DNA from: Aquimarina sp. Aq107
Lineage (GTDB): Bacteria; Bacteroidota; Bacteroidia; Flavobacteriales; Flavobacteriaceae
Direction of reading: 5' to 3'
Length of the DNA stretch: 64,000 nucleotides
Assembly: GCF_943733665.1 (NCBI RefSeq)
Contig: NZ_OX030782.1
Coordinates: 578,001-642,000 of the forward strand
Part shown: positions 25,520 to 34,996 of the stretch, in pieces
Position numbering within the stretch: position 1 is the stretch's first letter
Layout: every line of letters starts with the position of its first letter
Program-made: the position numbers and the translations under genes
Notes under the pieces: generated by a model
Seen by the model: only the letters and a program-made list of their open reading frames with translations
Databases searched by the model: none
Told to the model about the DNA's origin: nothing

Positions 25520-27193
25520 TTATCCGTTCATGGAAATCAAGAATTCATCATTGTTCCTTGTTTGTTTAAAACGTTCATTGATAAATTCCATAGCTTCTAC
25601 AGGATTCATATCTGCTAGGTATTTTCTCATTACCCACATCCTTTGTATTGTGTTTTCGTCTAATAATATGTCATCTCTACGTGTACTTGACGATGTAAGA
25701 TCAATAGCAGGGAAAATTCTACGATTGGATATTTTACGATCCAATTGTAGTTCCATATTACCAGTTCCTTTGAATTCTTCAAAGATAACTTCGTCCATTT
25801 TGGAACCAGTTTCGGTTAAAGCTGTTGCTATGATGGTAAGTGATCCACCATTTTCTATATTACGAGCCGCACCAAAAAATCGTTTAGGCTTATGTAACGC
25901 ATTTGCATCAACACCACCACTAAGAATTTTACCAGAAGCTGGTTGCACAGTGTTGTATGCTCTAGCTAAACGGGTAATAGAGTCTAGTAGTATTACTACA
26001 TCATGGCCACACTCTACTAGTCTTTTTGCTTTTTCTAATACAATGTTAGCAATTTTTACATGCTCGTGAGCTTCCTTGTCAAATGTTGATGCTATAACTT
26101 CCCCGCGAACATTACGCTGCATATCGGTAACTTCTTCAGGTCGTTCATCAATCAGTAATATCATTTGGTATACTTCAGGATGGTTAGCTGCAATTGCATT
26201 TGCTACATCCTTTAGTAGCATTGTTTTACCTGTTTTTGGTTGAGAAACAATCATACCACGTTGTCCTTTACCAATAGGAGAAAACAAATCCATTATTCGT
26301 GTTGATATAGTGCTTTGTCTTTCTGCTAATTTAAATTTCTCTTGAGGGAAAAGTGGTGTTAGGTGTTCAAAAGAAACTCTGTCTCTTACTACTTGAGGAT
26401 CAAGACCGTTAATTTTATTTACCTTTATTAGAGGGAAATATTTTTCACCTTCTTTAGGCGGTCTTACTTGTCCAAGAACTGTGTCACCAGTTTTAAGTCC
26501 AAATAGTCGAATTTGTGATTGTGAAACGTATATGTCATCAGGAGAAGAGAGGTAATTGTAATCACTAGATCTTAAAAAACCATAACCATCTTGCATGATA
26601 TCAAGTACTCCTTCGCTTTGGATGATTGCATCAAATTCGTAATCAGGTTCTTTGTAGCGATTTCTGTTGTCTCTGTTCCCGTTATCCCTATTTCCGTTAT
26701 TATCTTTTTTATTATTGTTATTACGGTTTTTGTTTTGGGATTTATCGTTATTTCTATTGCGATTATCTTTTCTGTTATCGTCTTTTCGATCCTCTTTTTT
26801 CTCTTCCTGTTTTCTTTGAGGTTTTTTGTTTTCTTTGGCCTCTTTCACAGGTTGAGTATTCTCCTTAGGTTCTGGTTTAGCAGGACTACTTTTTTCTACA
26901 GGAGGATTTGTGTCTTTTTTGACTTGAGGATTTTGAGTGTTTGTAGTTTTGCGCGGTCTTCTTTGTCTTGGCGCTTGCTTAGATTGAGGTTTTTCGGTTT
27001 TCTTCTCTGTTTTGGCAGAAGAATCTTCTGTAATAACCTCTTTAACCTTGTTAGGGTTTGCTGCTTGGTAATCAAGTATTTGGTATACCAAGTCTAACTT
27101 TTTCATGGTGCGAAATTTAGGTACATTTAAACTTTTCGCAATTTCCTGTAGCTCAGGAAGCTTTTTTGCTTTTAATTCAGAAATCTCTAACAT
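25520..27193 (-). CDS. rho: transcription termination factor Rho with disordered insert
   Basis: RNA-dependent hexameric ATPase that ends transcription. Order: Rho_N helical domain (residues 1-45, [19 protein letters not shown]), a long low-complexity insert rich in Lys, Asn, Arg, Asp and Pro (about 50-185; runs such as [19 protein letters not shown]), the OB-fold RNA-binding domain ([15 protein letters not shown]), and the ATPase with Walker [12 protein letters not shown] and Walker [18 protein letters not shown]. The 557-residue length exceeds E. coli Rho (419) because of the insert, which is common in Bacteroidota; in Bacteroides such a Rho segment has been linked to phase separation. Confidence 0.97.
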   Translation of the reverse strand: MLEISELKAKKLPELQEIAKSLNVPKFRTMKKLDLVYQILDYQAANPNKVKEVITEDSSAKTEKKTEKPQSKQAPRQRRPRKTTNTQNPQVKKDTNPPVEKSSPAKPEPKENTQPVKEAKENKKPQRKQEEKKEDRKDDNRKDNRNRNNDKSQNKNRNNNNKKDNNGNRDNGNRDNRNRYKEPDYEFDAIIQSEGVLDIMQDGYGFLRSSDYNYLSSPDDIYVSQSQIRLFGLKTGDTVLGQVRPPKEGEKYFPLIKVNKINGLDPQVVRDRVSFEHLTPLFPQEKFKLAERQSTISTRIMDLFSPIGKGQRGMIVSQPKTGKTMLLKDVANAIAANHPEVYQMILLIDERPEEVTDMQRNVRGEVIASTFDKEAHEHVKIANIVLEKAKRLVECGHDVVILLDSITRLARAYNTVQPASGKILSGGVDANALHKPKRFFGAARNIENGGSLTIIATALTETGSKMDEVIFEEFKGTGNMELQLDRKISNRRIFPAIDLTSSSTRRDDILLDENTIQRMWVMRKYLADMNPVEAMEFINERFKQTRNNDEFLISMNG

Positions 27194-27362
27194 TTAAATT
27201 TGTTATATAATTTAAGGTTCTGGTATTAAATTTTCTAAAGAAGAATTCTAGGAAAATTTTATTTTGAAGGTAAGTAACCTAAATAGAATGGGTTACATAA
27301 ATTGTGTTGCAAGTATACGACTTTATTTTTGATTTTTGCACATAATTATAAAAAGAAACTCT

Positions 27363-27370
27363 TATTTTTG
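27363..27370 (+). promoter_or_regulatory. -7 promoter box of DUF4293 gene
   Basis: TATTTTTG matches TAnnTTTG, 23 bp before the ATG at 27394, giving a very short leader. Confidence 0.5.
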
Positions 27371-27393
27371 CTTTTCCAAAAGCGTAAGGGGGA

Positions 27394-27804
27394 ATGATAC
27401 AAAGAATTCAATCAGTTTATTTGTTTTTAGTAGTTTTAATATCCGGTGGATTGTCTACTATTTTACCTTATGGGCTTAATGAAAATGGAGAGGAGTTATT
27501 ACCTCAGGATAATCTTTTGGTTTTGGGGATGTTTGCTGGGGCAGCAATTTTGGCTTTAGTAAGTGTTTTTTTATTTAAGAATAGACAGCTTCAATTTGTT
27601 TTGGGGCGTATCAATATCTTATTAAACTTTATTTTACTAGGAGTATTTGTTTATTGGTCACTAACATTATCTGGAGAAACCTTGGTTTCGGAGAAAGGTA
27701 TTGGGATGTTGATTCCTGTTATTTCTATCGTTTTATTAGTTGTAGCCAACAAGGCTATAAAAAAGGATGAAAATCTCGTAAAATCTGTAGATCGATTACG
27801 ATAA
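27394..27804 (+). CDS. DUF4293 family membrane protein
   Basis: A 136-residue integral membrane protein with four predicted helices (about 5-25, 43-62, 69-90, 102-121). The opening MIQRIQSVYLFLV is the hallmark of the Bacteroidota DUF4293 family, which is commonly found beside rho, as here (divergent, 200 bp apart). Function unknown. Confidence 0.85.
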   Translation: MIQRIQSVYLFLVVLISGGLSTILPYGLNENGEELLPQDNLLVLGMFAGAAILALVSVFLFKNRQLQFVLGRINILLNFILLGVFVYWSLTLSGETLVSEKGIGMLIPVISIVLLVVANKAIKKDENLVKSVDRLR

Positions 27805-27835
27805 ACCTAAAATCTTAGTAGTATTAGTGCGTTAG

Positions 27836-27870
27836 GACCCGGAGTATGCCAACTTCGGGTCTTATTTTTT
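27836..27870 (+). terminator. terminator after DUF4293 gene
   Basis: GACCCG (27836-27841) pairs with CGGGTC (27856-27861), followed by TTATTTTTT. It overlaps the 3' end of the convergent phosphoesterase gene. Confidence 0.7.
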
Positions 27871-28356
27871 ACCAAGCTCGATTACTTCAAGGTTTTCTAT
27901 TTTTCCTTTACTTAATGTGAATCTTAACATGGTTCTTACTTTATGAAATCCATGTTTTCCGGCTGCTCCTGGATTCATATGTAATACGCCATTATTTTTG
28001 TCAGGAATCACTTTTAAAATATGCGAATGTCCGCATATAAATAATTTCGGTGGGTTAGTCTTTATTTCTTCTATCGTATTGCGATTGTATTTTGGGGGAT
28101 ATCCTCCAATATGAGTTATCCAAACAGAAACTTCTTCACAAGAAAATCGTTGATGTAGTGGAAAACAAATTCTTGCTTTGTCATCATCAATATTTCCATA
28201 AACAGCACGAAGTGGTTTAATAGCCTCAATTTTATCGGTTACTTTAAGGTCACCGATGTCTCCTGCATGCCAAACTTCATCTGCTTCTTTTACATAATGT
28301 AAAATACGATCGTCGATATAGCTATGCGTATCACTAAGTAAGAGTATTTTTTTCAA
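27862..28356 (-). CDS. YfcE/MJ0936-type metallophosphoesterase
   Basis: A 164-residue calcineurin-like phosphodiesterase. Metal-binding motifs are in order: LLSDTHSYID (DxH), HAGDIGD (GD), YGNIDDD (GNxD), ITHIGGYPP (H) and ICGHSHILK (GHxH). This fits the short, single-domain YfcE-like group, whose natural substrates are mostly unknown. Convergent with DUF4293, divergent from truA. Confidence 0.92.
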   Translation of the reverse strand: MKKILLLSDTHSYIDDRILHYVKEADEVWHAGDIGDLKVTDKIEAIKPLRAVYGNIDDDKARICFPLHQRFSCEEVSVWITHIGGYPPKYNRNTIEEIKTNPPKLFICGHSHILKVIPDKNNGVLHMNPGAAGKHGFHKVRTMLRFTLSKGKIENLEVIELGKK

Positions 28357-28433
28357 ATTATTGAATAAGAAAGATTTATGATGTAATAAATAAACCGAAG
28401 TATTACAATATAATTCATCTCTATATTATAAAG

Positions 28434-28441
28434 TATATTTG
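28434..28441 (+). promoter_or_regulatory. -7 promoter box of truA
   Basis: TATATTTG, perfect TAnnTTTG, 33 bp before the TTG start at 28475. Confidence 0.6.
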
Positions 28442-28474
28442 CGGTTAGAATTAGGACAAAAATAGAATAAACCG

Positions 28475-29224
28475 TTGAGATATTTTTTAGAACTTTCATA
28501 TAATGGAACACCTTATCATGGATGGCAACGACAACCTAATGCAATTTCGGTGCAGGAGGTTTTAGAAGATGCGTTATCATTACTGTTGAAATCTAAAATT
28601 GATATTGTAGGTGCTGGTAGGACAGATGCAGGTGTTCATGCAAAACAAATCATGGCACATTTTGATAGTAAGGATGAATTGAATGTTGTTAAATTTCGAT
28701 ATAAACTTAATTCTCTTCTTCCTAAGGAGATTGCAATAAAAGAAGTGAGTTTGGTAGGTGATGATGCGCACGCTAGATTTGACGCGATAAGTAGATCTTA
28801 TGAGTATTTTGTAACATTGTATAAAGACCCTTTTAGTATAAATAGTGCTTATTATCTAAAGAAAGAGTTGGATGTTGATTTGATGAATGAAGCTGCTAAA
28901 TTACTGTTAAACTATACGAGTTTTAAATGTTTTAGTAAGTCCAAAACCGATGTAAAAACGTATAATTGTACTATTACCCATGCTGTTTGGGAGATAAATG
29001 ATAATAAATTAATTTTTAAGATTTCTGCGAATCGTTTTTTAAGAAATATGGTAAGAGCGATTGTCGGAACACTTATAGAGATAGGAGAGCATAAATTAAA
29101 CCTAGAAGATTTAAAAAATATAATAAAAAGTGAGAATAGAAGTGAAGCTGGGTATTCTGTGCCAGCTCATGGTTTATATTTGACAGAAGTACAGTACCCA
29201 AAAACTATTTATCGTACAAAGTAA
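28475..29224 (+). CDS. truA: tRNA pseudouridine(38-40) synthase TruA
   Basis: Isomerises uridines 38-40 in the tRNA anticodon arm. The 249-residue protein begins MRYFLELSYNGTPYHGWQRQ and has the catalytic Asp in GAGRTDAGVHA (about residue 52) and the late motif NRFLRNMVRAIVGTLIEIG (about residue 190). The start codon is TTG; it is needed to include the first conserved strand and a -7 box sits at the right distance. The stop overlaps the ATG of the ABC exporter by one base, indicating translational coupling. Confidence 0.95.
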   Translation: MRYFLELSYNGTPYHGWQRQPNAISVQEVLEDALSLLLKSKIDIVGAGRTDAGVHAKQIMAHFDSKDELNVVKFRYKLNSLLPKEIAIKEVSLVGDDAHARFDAISRSYEYFVTLYKDPFSINSAYYLKKELDVDLMNEAAKLLLNYTSFKCFSKSKTDVKTYNCTITHAVWEINDNKLIFKISANRFLRNMVRAIVGTLIEIGEHKLNLEDLKNIIKSENRSEAGYSVPAHGLYLTEVQYPKTIYRTK

Positions 29225-30990
29225 TGGCTGAAAAAAGCGGAAAAGCATTTGATTTTAAGTTGTTTAGAAGATTGATTAGTTATACTAATCCTTATCGGTT
29301 TACATTTTATTTTGTGGCCTTATCTGCTATCTTATTATCAGCTTTTGCGGTATTAAGACCGCTCTTACTACAGAAAACAATTGATGAAAGTTTTATTCCT
29401 AAGGATGAAAAATTAATAGTTTTTTATATCAGCTTAATATTTGGAGTTTTACTATTGGAGGTTATTTTTCAATTTCTATTTATATATTTTGCTAATTGGC
29501 TAGGTCAAGAGGTGATTAGAGATGTTAGAGTTAAGCTTTTTGATCATATGTTAGGTTTTAAAAAGCAGTATTATGATAAGTCTGCGGTTGGTAGATTAGT
29601 AACTCGTGCAGTGAGTGATATAGAAACGATTGCCAGTATATTTAGTCAAGGACTTTTTATGATCATAAGTGACTTGTTAAAAATGGCGGTTATTCTTTGT
29701 TTTATGTTGTACTACAGTTGGCAACTTACCTTAATTGTTTTAGCAATTTTACCTTTTATAATTTTTGCTACCAGGGTTTTTCAAAGAAAAATGAAAACTG
29801 CTTTTGAAGAAGTAAGAACTCAAGTTTCTAATTTAAATTCTTTTGTACAGGAACGAATAACTGGAATGAAAATAGTTCAGCTTTTTACTAGAGAGAATAT
29901 TGAATATGACAGTTTTAAAGAAATAAATGAAAAGCACAAAAAAGGCTGGATAAAAACCGTTTGGTATAATTCGATATTTTTTCCTATTGCAGAAATGTCT
30001 AGTTCGATCACTATAGGATTAATAGTTTGGTATGGAGGATTGAGAGCTGCACAAGGTGATGTGATTACCTTAGGTGTTGTAATTGCTTTTATTGAGTTAT
30101 CTCAAATGCTTTTTAGGCCATTACGACAGATAGCGGATAAGTTTAATACGCTGCAGATGGGTATGGTTGCGGCAAATCGAGTATTTGCAGTATTGGATAC
30201 ACATTCTAAGATAAATGATTTAGGAACGATAGAACTTCAGAATATAGAAGGGAATATCGATTTTAATGATGTGCGTTTTAGTTATATAGAAGGAGAAGAA
30301 GTGTTAAAAGGAATCTCGTTTTCTGTTAATTCTGGAGAAACAGTTGCAATTGTAGGAGCCACTGGTGCAGGTAAATCGACAATTATCAATTTGCTAAATA
30401 GGTTTTATGAAATTGACGGAGGAGTTATTTCTATTGATAATAAACCTATTGATACCATTGATTTAAAATCTTTGCGAAGCCATATCGCTGTAGTCTTGCA
30501 AGATGTGTTTTTGTTTGCAGATACTATTTTTAATAATATAACGCTAAATAATACGAATATAACAGAGGATCAAGTTGTGAAAGCTGCTAAAGAAATAGGG
30601 ATTCATGATTTTATAAGTAGCCTTCCTGGCGGTTATCATTATAATGTGAAGGAAAGAGGGGTAATGCTCTCTTCTGGTCAAAGGCAATTAATATCTTTTC
30701 TTAGAGCTTACGTTTCTAATCCTGGTGTTTTAGTTTTAGATGAAGCCACATCTTCTATAGATTCTCATAGCGAACAATTGATCCAGGACGCTACCGACAA
30801 GATTACAGAAGGTAGAACTTCTATTGTTATTGCTCACCGATTAGCAACTATTAAAAATGCTGATAAAATTATCGTTATGGATAGCGGTAAGATTGTAGAA
30901 CAAGGAAACCATAATGAATTGTTAGAGGTTGAAAACGGTTACTACAAAAATCTTTATGATGTACAGTTTGCCGAAGTTCGAGAAGCTTAG
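29224..30990 (+). CDS. ABC exporter, fused permease and ATPase (MsbA-like)
   Basis: A 588-residue half-transporter, likely a homodimer in the inner membrane. The N-terminal ABC-membrane domain has six helices (about 25-310). The ATPase has Walker A GATGAGKSTIINLLNR (about 378), Q-loop VVLQDVFLF, signature LSSGQRQLISFLRAY (LSSGQ rather than LSGGQ, a frequent variant), Walker B VLVLDEATSSID and H-loop IVIAHRLAT. Substrate unknown; lipid or drug export is typical. It starts within the truA stop codon and overlaps the convergent DUF3667 gene by 4 bp. Confidence 0.92.
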   Translation: MAEKSGKAFDFKLFRRLISYTNPYRFTFYFVALSAILLSAFAVLRPLLLQKTIDESFIPKDEKLIVFYISLIFGVLLLEVIFQFLFIYFANWLGQEVIRDVRVKLFDHMLGFKKQYYDKSAVGRLVTRAVSDIETIASIFSQGLFMIISDLLKMAVILCFMLYYSWQLTLIVLAILPFIIFATRVFQRKMKTAFEEVRTQVSNLNSFVQERITGMKIVQLFTRENIEYDSFKEINEKHKKGWIKTVWYNSIFFPIAEMSSSITIGLIVWYGGLRAAQGDVITLGVVIAFIELSQMLFRPLRQIADKFNTLQMGMVAANRVFAVLDTHSKINDLGTIELQNIEGNIDFNDVRFSYIEGEEVLKGISFSVNSGETVAIVGATGAGKSTIINLLNRFYEIDGGVISIDNKPIDTIDLKSLRSHIAVVLQDVFLFADTIFNNITLNNTNITEDQVVKAAKEIGIHDFISSLPGGYHYNVKERGVMLSSGQRQLISFLRAYVSNPGVLVLDEATSSIDSHSEQLIQDATDKITEGRTSIVIAHRLATIKNADKIIVMDSGKIVEQGNHNELLEVENGYYKNLYDVQFAEVREA

Positions 30991-31763
30991 TTAAGAAACC
31001 CGTATTCTTCAAGAAACTTTGTAGATAGAGCCATCGCAACTGCTAATCCGATAAAGATTAAAAGAATCAATAAGAATCCAATAAGTCCTTTTACGATAAC
31101 CTTTATGTATTTAATTTTATATAAATTTTTGAATAAAAATGTTGCGTAAATAGCCTGAATCCCTAAAAAAACAAAGCTACTTTCTTCTATATAATCACCA
31201 AAACTAAACGAAATTAGATAAGGAATAAAAGTTAATATCGTAAGGTGTGCTATTAGGTATGTGTTTATTACGATATGTTCTGTGAAATTATACTTCTTAT
31301 ATTTTCTAAATATAAATCGAGATATAAACGAGTAAAAAGGTATTAATAAAAAATAACCAAGTGTAGGATATTTTTCTGTTACTTCTATGAAAAACTTCAA
31401 TGTTTCTGATTGATCATCTAATTTTTCAGATTCTGACGCAATATTAAAAGCTTTTTCTTTTAAGAACGTTAATATAGTCGATAATGTAAGTGATAATAGA
31501 AAGTATGAAGGTAAATTAAGGTGTTTTTTTCTGACACCATTAATATAATCATCGATTACTAAGTGAGGTTTTATAGTAAGGTCTCTAATAGTTTTTATAA
31601 AAGTATTATCAACATTAAGATAAACTTCACTTATTTCGGTAAGTAAGTTTTTAAAGGTAATACGTTTTGTGATTTTTTTAGCGCCACAATTAGAGCAGAA
31701 ATTAACATCTTTTATATTGTAACCACAGTTTTTGCAATTATTAATTGTAACAGTTTTGTTCAT
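30987..31763 (-). CDS. DUF3667 membrane protein with N-terminal zinc ribbon (copy 2)
   Basis: A 258-residue protein with an N-terminal double-CxxC zinc ribbon (CKNCGYNIKDVNFCSNCGAK, residues 10-29), then ITKRITFKNLLTEI and about five hydrophobic helices (residues about 88 to 250). This is the DUF3667 family, of unknown function. It is a paralogue of the next gene upstream and last in the folP-cdaA-DUF3667-DUF3667 operon. The gap to the preceding copy is 39 bp. Confidence 0.85.
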   Translation of the reverse strand: MNKTVTINNCKNCGYNIKDVNFCSNCGAKKITKRITFKNLLTEISEVYLNVDNTFIKTIRDLTIKPHLVIDDYINGVRKKHLNLPSYFLLSLTLSTILTFLKEKAFNIASESEKLDDQSETLKFFIEVTEKYPTLGYFLLIPFYSFISRFIFRKYKKYNFTEHIVINTYLIAHLTILTFIPYLISFSFGDYIEESSFVFLGIQAIYATFLFKNLYKIKYIKVIVKGLIGFLLILLIFIGLAVAMALSTKFLEEYGFLN

Positions 31764-31802
31764 TATATACTGAGGTTTTTTTGGAGATATTAATTAAAAC
31801 AA

Positions 31803-32597
31803 TTAAATAGAAGAGTTTGCTTCTCCTTCCATAACACCTGTTTTCATCATTATTATTGCGACAATAATAGAGAAAATTACAAACAAAACGGACATAATTA
31901 TAAAAAACAGCAAGGTCTTAATTAATATTTTTTTCAGATTTATCTCATAAAGACTTTTAAGTACATATGCTATATAAATAATGGAAACTGGGAATTGAAT
32001 CCACAGAATTAGATATAAGTTTTTTGCAGTTAAGAGCAGAGGTAAGGTAATAAAACTTATAACCATAGTTATATGTGAGTACGCATATAAATAGATCACA
32101 AAATGTTCTGTAAGATTATATTTTTTATAGTTTATGAATACCAGTCGTGATATCAAAGCTAGAATCGGTATGGTTAAAAATGAGATCAGGGATTGATATT
32201 CAAACGAAAAATCCGAAGCTACTTTTGAGGCTTTAATTTGGTTGACATCTGTAAATACATTTGAGAAAATTACATCTTTATACTTGCTAAGAATAAAACT
32301 GTATAAACTTGCTATAGTAAGAGAAATAGCAAAGTAACTAAAAACATTTACATATCTTTTTCTTAGACCATGAATGAATCCGTCAATTACAGTATTCGGT
32401 TCAGTGAATAGATGTATGAATGTTCTTATAAATGAATTATCGAGATTAAGAAAGCGATCACTAAATTCTTGAGTTAGATTTTTAAATGTGATGCGTTTGG
32501 TTATTTTTTTAGCTCCGCAATCAGGACAAAAGGAGTAGTGATCAATCTGAAAACCACAATTTTTACAATGATTTATATTAGTTGGATAGTTGCTCAT
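31803..32597 (-). CDS. DUF3667 membrane protein with N-terminal zinc ribbon (copy 1)
   Basis: A 264-residue paralogue of the neighbouring gene with the same plan: CKNCGFQIDHYSFCPDCGAK zinc ribbon, ITKRITFKNL linker, about five transmembrane helices. The two copies agree best in the zinc ribbon and the following 60 residues. Its ATG overlaps the cdaA stop codon by one base, so translation is probably coupled to the c-di-AMP synthase. Function unknown; a link to c-di-AMP signalling or turgor control is inference from the operon alone. Confidence 0.85.
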   Translation of the reverse strand: MSNYPTNINHCKNCGFQIDHYSFCPDCGAKKITKRITFKNLTQEFSDRFLNLDNSFIRTFIHLFTEPNTVIDGFIHGLRKRYVNVFSYFAISLTIASLYSFILSKYKDVIFSNVFTDVNQIKASKVASDFSFEYQSLISFLTIPILALISRLVFINYKKYNLTEHFVIYLYAYSHITMVISFITLPLLLTAKNLYLILWIQFPVSIIYIAYVLKSLYEINLKKILIKTLLFFIIMSVLFVIFSIIVAIIMMKTGVMEGEANSSI

Positions 32598-33373
32598 TAT
32601 TGTAAATCCCTGGTTATTTTTTCAATCAATTCTTCAGGAGTTTTAAAAATTACAAACTCTCTATTTTTAACATAAGATATTTGACCTGTTTCTTCGCTTA
32701 CTATAAGTGCTAGTGCGTCAGTTTTTTCTGTTATACCTATAGCCGCACGATGCCTTAATCCAAAACGTAAAGGGATGTCTCTGTCATTTGTTACAGGTAG
32801 AATGACACGAGTAGCTACGATTCTATTATCCTCTACAATCATAGCACCATCGTGTAATGGACTATTTTTATAAAAAATACTTTCTATAATCGGTGTTTTT
32901 ACTAAAATATCTAGTTCATCACCAGAAGTTTTTACAAAATCCAATGAAGTATTTCTTTTAATTACGATTAATGCGCCAGTAAATGTAGTTCCCATTTTTT
33001 GACAGGCTTTCACAATGGAGCCTACGTCCGTAAGACTGTCTTCTGGAGTGTCTCTAATAAATTTTAGCTGTCTTAGAAATTTTCTTCGTCTTCCAAAATT
33101 TGTAGATCCAATCATTAATAAGAATTTTCTTATTTCTTGCTGAAAAACAACAATTAAAGCAAACATTCCCACACCAATAAACTCTCCTAAGACACTACTT
33201 AGCATTTCCATGGCTAGAAACTGCGTAAGCTTCCAAACCAAGTAAATCATTACGATACCTATAAAAATGTTAATTGCTGCTGTTCCCTTAACCAACTTAT
33301 AGATATAGTATAGCAAGAGTGCCACGAGTACGATATCTAGGACATCTAATATTCTAAGGTTGATTAAATCCAA
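32597..33373 (-). CDS. cdaA: diadenylate cyclase CdaA
   Basis: Makes the second messenger c-di-AMP from two ATP. The 258-residue protein has three N-terminal transmembrane helices (about 12-30, 36-52, 60-85) and a DisA_N/DAC domain with the catalytic DGA motif (SPLHDGAMIV, about residue 175) and RHR motif (FGLRHRAAIG, about 207). The CdbA/YbbR regulator seen with Firmicutes cdaA is absent; instead folP lies upstream, the usual Bacteroidota neighbour. Confidence 0.95.
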   Translation of the reverse strand: MDLINLRILDVLDIVLVALLLYYIYKLVKGTAAINIFIGIVMIYLVWKLTQFLAMEMLSSVLGEFIGVGMFALIVVFQQEIRKFLLMIGSTNFGRRRKFLRQLKFIRDTPEDSLTDVGSIVKACQKMGTTFTGALIVIKRNTSLDFVKTSGDELDILVKTPIIESIFYKNSPLHDGAMIVEDNRIVATRVILPVTNDRDIPLRFGLRHRAAIGITEKTDALALIVSEETGQISYVKNREFVIFKTPEELIEKITRDLQ

Positions 33374-33452
33374 ATGCGGTCTTTTTGTAAAAATAGAAAA
33401 ATTAGTGAAACTCTGATTTGAAAAGCTTGAAAAAGCATCGTTTTAAAAAACT

Positions 33453-34283
33453 TTAAGTCTGTACTTTATATTTGTTCATTAGTGTAATACATTCCATAGC
33501 TTCTTTTACATCATGTACCCTTAAAATCGAAGCACCTTTTAGTAACGCAATAGTGTTTAAGGATGTTGTGCCATTTAAAGATTTAGATGGGTCAATTTTT
33601 AATGATTTGTAAATCATTGATTTTCTTGATACGCCTACTAGAATTGGTAACCCTTGGAGGTTGAATAAATCAAGTTTTTTTAGGAGCTCAAAGTTTTGAT
33701 CGATATTTTTTGCAAAACCAAAACCAGGGTCGATAATAATATCGTTAATTCCTTCTTTTCTGGCTTCGATTATTTTTTTAGAAAAATAAAGCTGCACATC
33801 CTTAATCAGATTATCATATTGATTTAAAGATTTCATGGTTTGCGGCGTACCTTTCATATGCATCATAATATAAGGCACTTTGAGCTCTCCAACGGTTTTA
33901 ATCATCTCTTTGTCTAGACTACCAGCAGAGATATCATTGATAATTGATGCACCAGCTTCTATACATTGTTTTGCAATTTTACTTCTAAAGGTATCAATCG
34001 ATAAAATAATATTAGGAAACTTAGACAGAAGTAATGTAATTATTGGTAAAATTCTATTTTCTTCTTCTTCGATCGAAATATGATCTGCACCAGGTCTAGA
34101 TGAATATGCTCCAAGATCTATAAAAGTAGCTCCTTCTCGCAGCATTTTTTCGGCTTGATGTAAAATCTGTGATTCGTCTTTATATTTTCCACCATCATAA
34201 AAAGAATCTGGTGTTAGATTTAAGATACCCATCACTTTTGGTGTAGAGAGATCGATTAAAGAACCTTTGCAATTAATAGTCAT
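33453..34283 (-). CDS. folP: dihydropteroate synthase
   Basis: Condenses p-aminobenzoate with dihydropterin pyrophosphate in folate synthesis; the sulfonamide target. The 276-residue TIM barrel shows GILNLTPDSFYDGGKY (about residue 19), DLGAYSSRPGAD, SIDTFRSKIA, NDISAG, MHMKGTPQTM, DPGFGFAKN and GVSRKSM. It is first in an operon with cdaA (79 bp downstream) and two DUF3667 genes, and divergent from the DUF1599 gene. Confidence 0.96.
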   Translation of the reverse strand: MTINCKGSLIDLSTPKVMGILNLTPDSFYDGGKYKDESQILHQAEKMLREGATFIDLGAYSSRPGADHISIEEEENRILPIITLLLSKFPNIILSIDTFRSKIAKQCIEAGASIINDISAGSLDKEMIKTVGELKVPYIMMHMKGTPQTMKSLNQYDNLIKDVQLYFSKKIIEARKEGINDIIIDPGFGFAKNIDQNFELLKKLDLFNLQGLPILVGVSRKSMIYKSLKIDPSKSLNGTTSLNTIALLKGASILRVHDVKEAMECITLMNKYKVQT

Positions 34284-34366
34284 AGAAGAGTTTATACTAT
34301 ATTTTTAATGTTTATTTGGTATAATTGCCATATTAAAGCGAAATTTACGCAAAATTCAACAGTAAT

Positions 34367-34909
34367 ATGCAAGATACGTCAACACAATATGACGCGGTAA
34401 TTAAGAAATGTCGTGATCTCTTCATCAACAAAATGAAAGATTACGGTAGCGCTTGGAGAATTCTAAGATTACCATCCCTTACAGATCAAATTTTTATTAA
34501 AGCGCAACGAATTAGAGGTTTGCAAGAGAATGCTGTAAGAAAAGTAGATGAGGGAGAGGTTTCTGAATTTATTGGAATCATAAATTATAGCCTTATGGCT
34601 TTAATACAGTTAGAAAAAGGAATTGCTGAACAGCCAGATTTGTCTACAGATACAGCTACAGAATTGTATGATAAACATATTGATATTACAAAAACATTAA
34701 TGATGAATAAAAATCATGATTATGGAGAGGCTTGGCGTGATATGAGGGTTAGTTCACTTACTGACTTAATTATTCAAAAATTGTTAAGAGTAAAACAAAT
34801 TGAAGATAATAAAGGTAAAACATTGGTTAGTGAAGGAATCGATGCGAATTATCAAGATATGATTAACTATGCAGTTTTTGCTATGATCCATTTAGGTGAA
34901 GCGAAATAA
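34367..34909 (+). CDS. DUF1599 (nucleotide-modification-associated domain 1) protein
   Basis: A 180-residue protein built of two tandem copies of one domain: KCRDLFINKMKDYGSAWRIL ... SLTDQIFIKAQRI and KTLMMNKNHDYGEAWRDM ... SLTDLIIQKLLRV. This is the DUF1599 family, which Pfam relates to nucleotide modification; in Bacteroidota the two-domain form sits in a conserved cluster with a BT_3928-type protein and tpiA, as here. The conserved DYGxAWR motifs could be catalytic or binding sites. Function unproven. Confidence 0.85.
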   Translation: MQDTSTQYDAVIKKCRDLFINKMKDYGSAWRILRLPSLTDQIFIKAQRIRGLQENAVRKVDEGEVSEFIGIINYSLMALIQLEKGIAEQPDLSTDTATELYDKHIDITKTLMMNKNHDYGEAWRDMRVSSLTDLIIQKLLRVKQIEDNKGKTLVSEGIDANYQDMINYAVFAMIHLGEAK

Positions 34910-34943
34910 TGCAGGTTTTATAAAATACTGTTAAACTAAAAGT

Positions 34944-34970
34944 AACAAGATGTAAACCTATTATCTTGTT
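34944..34970 (+). promoter_or_regulatory. hairpin between DUF1599 and BT_3928-type genes
   Basis: AACAAGAT (34944-34951) pairs with ATCTTGTT (34963-34970) around an 11-nt loop, 26 bp before the next ATG. There is no T-run, so it is not a standard terminator; it might be an operator or a processing site. Confidence 0.35.
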
Positions 34971-34996
34971 CAAAATAAATTATAATTACTATTCTA

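Noticed and set aside
26591..27097. A 168-residue plus-strand open frame, highly hydrophobic
   Set aside because: It is the antisense of the Lys/Asn-rich insert of rho; the hydrophobic look (Phe/Ile/Val) is just the complement of AAA/AAT/GAT-type codons.
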